From: Strobilurus pachycystidiatus
Taxonomy: Eukaryota; Basidiomycota; Agaricomycetes; Agaricales; Physalacriaceae
Reading direction: 5' to 3'
NCBI GenBank assembly: GCA_019915135.1
Contig: JAHLMK010000006.1
Location: 992,001 to 1,056,000 of the forward strand
Length of the DNA: 64,000 nucleotides
In this document: positions 60,296-64,000 of the stretch, in pieces
Position numbering within the stretch: the stretch's first letter is position 1
How the letters are laid out: every line of letters begins with the position of its first letter
Made by a program: the position numbers and the translations under genes
Notes under the pieces: generated by a model
Database searches by the model: none
Seen by the model: only the letters and a program-made list of their open reading frames with translations
What the model was told of the DNA's origin: nothing

Positions 60296-60606
60296 GAGTG
60301 AGTCTTGCGCGCTGGGTCCGGGCGCTGCTGGGGATCAACGGGAATGATCACTGCCAGCTGAAAGAGTCGTCCGAATAGAGGCCGGCTGAGTGGGTTCCTG
60401 ATCGCACCCAAAGGCGACATCAGATTTCACGATCTCAGATTCCGGCAAACTCCGTCACCTGCATATACCACATTTCGAGACTCGGAACCGACGCTCATGT
60501 TCATGCTCAGTCCTGCTCGGTTTGGTTCGATTCAAAATGAGGACTATTAAAAGGACGCTAGAAGCCCTGGCCACTTTCATTCGCATTCTTTCCATCCTTG
60601 CCAATC

Positions 60607-62354
60607 ATGTCCCCCACTACAAAGGAAGAGATCAACAACCAGCGGAAATCTCTTCAAAACGCTGTGACTCAGCTGCTTGTAGATATCCGCCAATCCTTCC
60701 TGATTGACGACGCAGAGAAAGACAAACTCATCCAACGAGGAAACAAGTAAGTTTCTACTTTCCTTGGCTGTTGCGCCCTCATTGATTGGCTGTAGTATCA
60801 AGAAAGACCTCGGAATGCCACTTACATCCCATACGTTTGATGTTGCCAAGACCACCTTGAACAATATCATCAAGAAATCCAAGCTGACGCCTGAGAAATT
60901 GAAAGGTATCAACAAGGACATTGAAAAATTGGACAGACTATATCAAGTAAGTGATTGTGCCTTCATAGTATCCCAGCCTGCCATTGATCCTGCCGCCAAA
61001 AGAGTGCCTCCTCGGGTACATCAGACAATGTTGATGAATCCAGTTCTGAAGGCACTGGCAGCACCGGTACCCCCCAACGCTCAGAAGACGTTTTGACCCC
61101 GCTCTCCCCCCACTTCGCAGCAGGTACCCCCATCAGTGCCGTCACCCAGTTCTCTGGCAATAGCCAGGACTCTGGCCAGGATAGCCTACGCGCTGATACT
61201 CTCATGCGATCTCCGAGCATTATCTCAAACTCATCCTCCAACTTGTCTGGACGGCCCCCCTCCTACACAACTCCAGCTCAGCCGGGAGGAGATTCGTACA
61301 ACAATTCTCCAACAAATTCAGAATTCCACAACCGTCCCCAACAACTCCAAAGTGTTATGCCCCAACCGCGAATGCGCAGCATGTAAGTGCATCTCTACGA
61401 GTCCGTGTCCCGCCACAATGTTCACCTACATATTTTACAGCCCTTCCTCCAGCGGAAAAGCTCTACCCAGCGGACACATTTCAGGGTATGATAGTCAAAG
61501 ATATGCTCAAGGACCGTCGAGCCGTGTATTCAATTCCTCTGGCTATCAGCCTTTGAAGTATGTTGACATGTATGATTCAACTGCGTCACTGACACACTTC
61601 AAGCACACAGCAGCCTCAGCAGCAGATGTATAGCGGGTAAGCGCTCTGTACGAGTTTGTGTCCCCCACAATGCTCACCTTCATATTCAACAGCCCTTCGT
61701 CCAGTGAACAAGGTCATCAAGGGTACGATAGTCATGCCGATTTGTGCTTTTGAAAACTGATCTCGTCGAAAGACATGGTCAAGGACCGTCGAGAGTCCCT
61801 GGACATCACCAGCAGTATGTCCCGGGCCAACAGCCCATGAAGTATGTTGACATGTCTGACCTGACTGCGTTACTTCCAGCCTTCAACAGCCCCAGCAGCA
61901 GAGGCACGGCGGGTAAGTGCATCTGTACGAGTCCGTGAGCCGCCACAATGCTCACCTTCACATTGCACAGCCCTTCCTCCGGCGGCCAAGCTTATGCAGG
62001 GTATGATTGTCGCGCAAATCTGTGCTTTGCAATCTAACATCCTCGAAAGACCAGGACCGAGCCAGCAGTATTCGGGGCAACAGTTCGCGAAGTGCGTCAA
62101 TAGATGTGGCTCCATCGATTGGATGACTGATGCACTTCTAGCAATCTGGGTGGGTATGGCGATATGCAGTACTCTGGACAGCCCAACCAAGGACGGCCGC
62201 TGGTCCGGGATGAGTGAGTACTCATTGAAATAGACATCGATCACCTTTCTGATCAACGTACTATGCTCCAATTCATAGAAATTACGATCGCAAACTCAAA
62301 GAGTTAATCATTCAGCTGCCCAACCCCGGAAGCAAGAAAGGAAGCGGTAACTGA
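60607..62354 (+). CDS. Orphan with helical N-terminus and repeated QP-rich exons
   Basis: Not recognised. Exon 1 starts MSPTTKEEINNQRKSLQNAV; exon 2 continues LGMPLTSHTFDVAKTTLNNI and LTPEKLKGINKDIEKLDRLY, a helical domain of about 110 residues. A disordered part follows (GTSDNVDESSSEGTGSTGTP, ISNSSSNLSGRPPSYTTPAQ). Three related exons then encode PSSS/PSSGG, GYDS, QGPSR and GQQP(M)K pieces. The protein ends NYDRKLKELIIQLPNPGSKK, stop 62354. Intron signals are good, but the exact borders in the repeated part are uncertain. No membrane span or signal peptide. Confidence 0.65.
61383..62110 (+). repeat. Triplicated intron-exon unit
   Basis: Three copies of an intron plus exon, with donors at 61383, 61637 and 61913 (units of about 254 and 276 bases). 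Shared intron sequence: GTAAGTGCATC, ACGAGTCCGTG, CACAATGCTCACCTTCA, then acceptor CAG and CCCTTCCTCCAG. Shared exon landmarks: GGGTATGAT, CAAGGACCGTCGAG, GAAGTATGTTGACATG. Copies differ by indels. Confidence 0.85.
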
Positions 62355-63130
62355 CCTGGACCATGCAAGGGCATGCACCTCATGCCAGTGTTGGTGTTTG
62401 TAATATACTCTTTTTTCTGTTGTTCCACCTTTTTCCCTTTGACCCCTCTGACGACTCATTACGTTTTCTTTTGTATCTCTGTACTACGCTGCTCTATCGA
62501 AGAACCTCGCTTGTTATCTCACGTCGGTCAACGACACCCAGAAGTACCTTCGGGCTCTTCAAGTATCGGTCCACATAGGCACGTAAGTACTACTGTTCTT
62601 CAAATCAAATTTTGGCGAGCCGACTGACTGTCCGTACAATGGCCAGCCGGTGGTGACTACGACATAAGTATTCGTATCTACTCGCTCTACATATACCACG
62701 TTTCCGGCCATATGTACGACTGTCGAATGGCATGCGCACACGTCCTCTTTCGCCCATCCCGCCGACACACGCGATAGTCCCAGTCGGCCTGGCCGCCTTC
62801 ACTTCTGATCGCGAATGCAAACGGAGCGGATGGCTCGCATCTCGTTATAGCGCAGATACCGTCTGAACATCGCCCAAGGTCAACGACGAGTCCGTTTGCG
62901 AACCGGCGGAGATGCCGCTGAGATGGTCGCTGCAATCAGCAAACGCTTCTTTGCAGTCGAGTCAGCCAGGACGATACATTAATAAATTGGCCAGGACACG
63001 GTGTGCGAATTGTAATTGAGAAATTCGGGTTTGAGATGAACACAAATCAGTGCGGCGCCCGATTCAGTCTTCAGCGCGAAGGTCGCCCATCCAAGCCCAG
63101 CAGAACAAGTTTGGACAGTTAGGTACAACG
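62355..63130. other. Unassigned 3' part of edge region
   Basis: No supported gene. Short frames on both strands; the minus strand may hold the 3' part of the edge gene below. Confidence 0.3.
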
Positions 63131-63862
63131 CAACCTGGGCTATAAATGGCGGTGTGAATATCGTCAATGCCATTGAGAAACAGGCTACAGTGATGAACAA
63201 AGGATCTCTACACTGTGGACACTAGTATGAGCATGACGAACGTAACGAAAGAGAATAGACTCACAGCTACGTTCTTCGTCTCCTGCCGCTATTCTTTGTC
63301 TTGCGGAAGTCACAGTACCACAACGTACCCTCGTTGAGCTGGTTTGACTGAAGGCCTACACTTGAGACTATGAGCGAGACGAGATGCGTAGGAAATGGAT
63401 TCAATGACCCAGTAAGGACAATTGGCATCGTCGCCTGCAACCACCCACAAAGCCAGAATGTCAATACAAGTACCTGCTGATCATAGAATGGACGAAAACG
63501 ATATGGCTCGTCGTCGTCGTATCCTTCCTCCCTTTCACGTCCTTTCCGGTTCTGGAACGAGAAGCTTGGGCAATTGACGGGATAGACGCGATGGTCGTGC
63601 GGGATGAGCGGCCTTTGGCAGCAGAACAGGCGAGATGATGCATCATTTCGCTTGTTCAGCTTGTTCGCCTCTGCTAACGCTGCCGCGATGCGCGCCTAAT
63701 TCGGGCCCTTGAGATTGACTGGGGTCCCCGACGGCTGGCGTGCCATGTCGGTGTATCGCTGGCATTTCGATTGTACGAGTAAGAGAAATGTGCCGGTTTC
63801 CTCATCCATGAGATAGATGAGTGCCTTCTCTTGCCCTTTTTTTGCGTCTTTAGGGTGAGAGC
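63131..63862 (-). pseudogene. Unrecognised gene with in-frame stop, edge of window
   Basis: On the minus strand one frame reads AKKGQEKALIYLMDEETGTF, LLLVQSKCQRYTDMARQPSG and TPVNLKGPN, then TAG (63698-63696). It continues in the same frame with ARIAAALAEANKLNKRNDAS, LFCCQRPLIPHDHRVYPVNC and EEGYDDDEPYRFRPFYDQ. An intron and ATMPIVLTGSLNPFPTHLVS follow, then a hydrophobic exon, PLFITVACFSMALTIFTPPF. The two sides of the stop look coding and coherent, so this is a disabled gene, a read-through case or a sequencing error. Family not recognised. The 5' end may lie beyond the window. Confidence 0.45.
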
Positions 63863-64000
63863 GTCTGCATGTCGGGCCCTAACATTGTCGGCGTAATGGT
63901 TCGTGGTTATGTGGGCGGGAAGAGCAGGAAGCGGGACTTGGCACTGTCACACGCAGATGTTTTCAAAGCGAAAGATGATGATATTGCCACACCAGAAAAG
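63863..64000. other. Right edge
   Basis: Nothing can be supported in the last bases; they may belong to the upstream part of the edge gene. Confidence 0.3.

Overview
The window looks like nuclear DNA of a basidiomycete fungus, most likely an agaricomycete wood or litter decayer. Genes are dense on both strands and cut by many introns of about 45-75 bases. The gene set includes a cellobiose dehydrogenase close to white-rot enzymes, an alcohol-oxidase-type GMC enzyme, a NACHT-WD40 NLR-like gene, 7TM proteins of basidiomycete type and a fungal PARP-like gene. Species level is not resolved. All gene models were spliced by eye: families are firm where motifs are strong, and single exon borders are less so.

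Layout. 1.1-3.8 kb: Na+/H+ antiporter (+). 4.8-6.3 kb: WASP/Las17 actin nucleation factor (-). 6.6-7.1 kb: roadblock dynein light chain (+), followed by a diverged tandem copy of its last exons. 8.7-12.6 kb: NACHT-WD40 NLR-like protein with nine WD repeats. 12.7-15.4 kb: no clear gene, but an inverted-repeat element and a short repeated motif. 15.4-17.9 kb: cytochrome b5/acyl-CoA dehydrogenase fusion (-). 19.5-23.2 kb: three small mitochondrial-protein genes (COA6-like, COX8/VIIc-like, bL33m) and one orphan. 24.1-28.9 kb: SUV39/Clr4-type histone methyltransferase with a very long disordered N-terminus. 29.2-30.0 kb: Mn superoxide dismutase without a visible targeting peptide.

31.9-40.7 kb: MFS drug/polyamine-type transporter, APC amino-acid permease, a 7TM protein and a glutamine-synthetase-like (FluG-type) ligase, possibly a nitrogen or amine use neighbourhood. 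41.6-47.9 kb: cellobiose dehydrogenase and alcohol oxidase, tail to tail 87 bases apart, both GMC flavoproteins. 48.7-50.5 kb: DUF6534-type 7TM protein, divergent from the oxidase. 51.8-52.9 kb: intronless coiled-coil orphan. 53.7-54.7 kb: PARP-like ADP-ribosyltransferase. 54.7-59.0 kb: mostly unassigned. 59.0-62.4 kb: protein-kinase-like gene divergent from an orphan gene carrying a triplicated exon-intron unit. 62.4-64.0 kb: remains or edge of an unrecognised gene with an in-frame stop.

Recurrent oddities are GC-AG introns (three good cases, one ambiguous) and exon or repeat duplications inside genes (dynein light chain, WD40 array, 61 kb orphan). I did not find a clearly new system. The best leads are the SUMO-interacting-motif-rich H3K9 methyltransferase, the duplicated terminal exons of the dynein light chain, the 13.7-14.4 kb element and the PARP-like gene.
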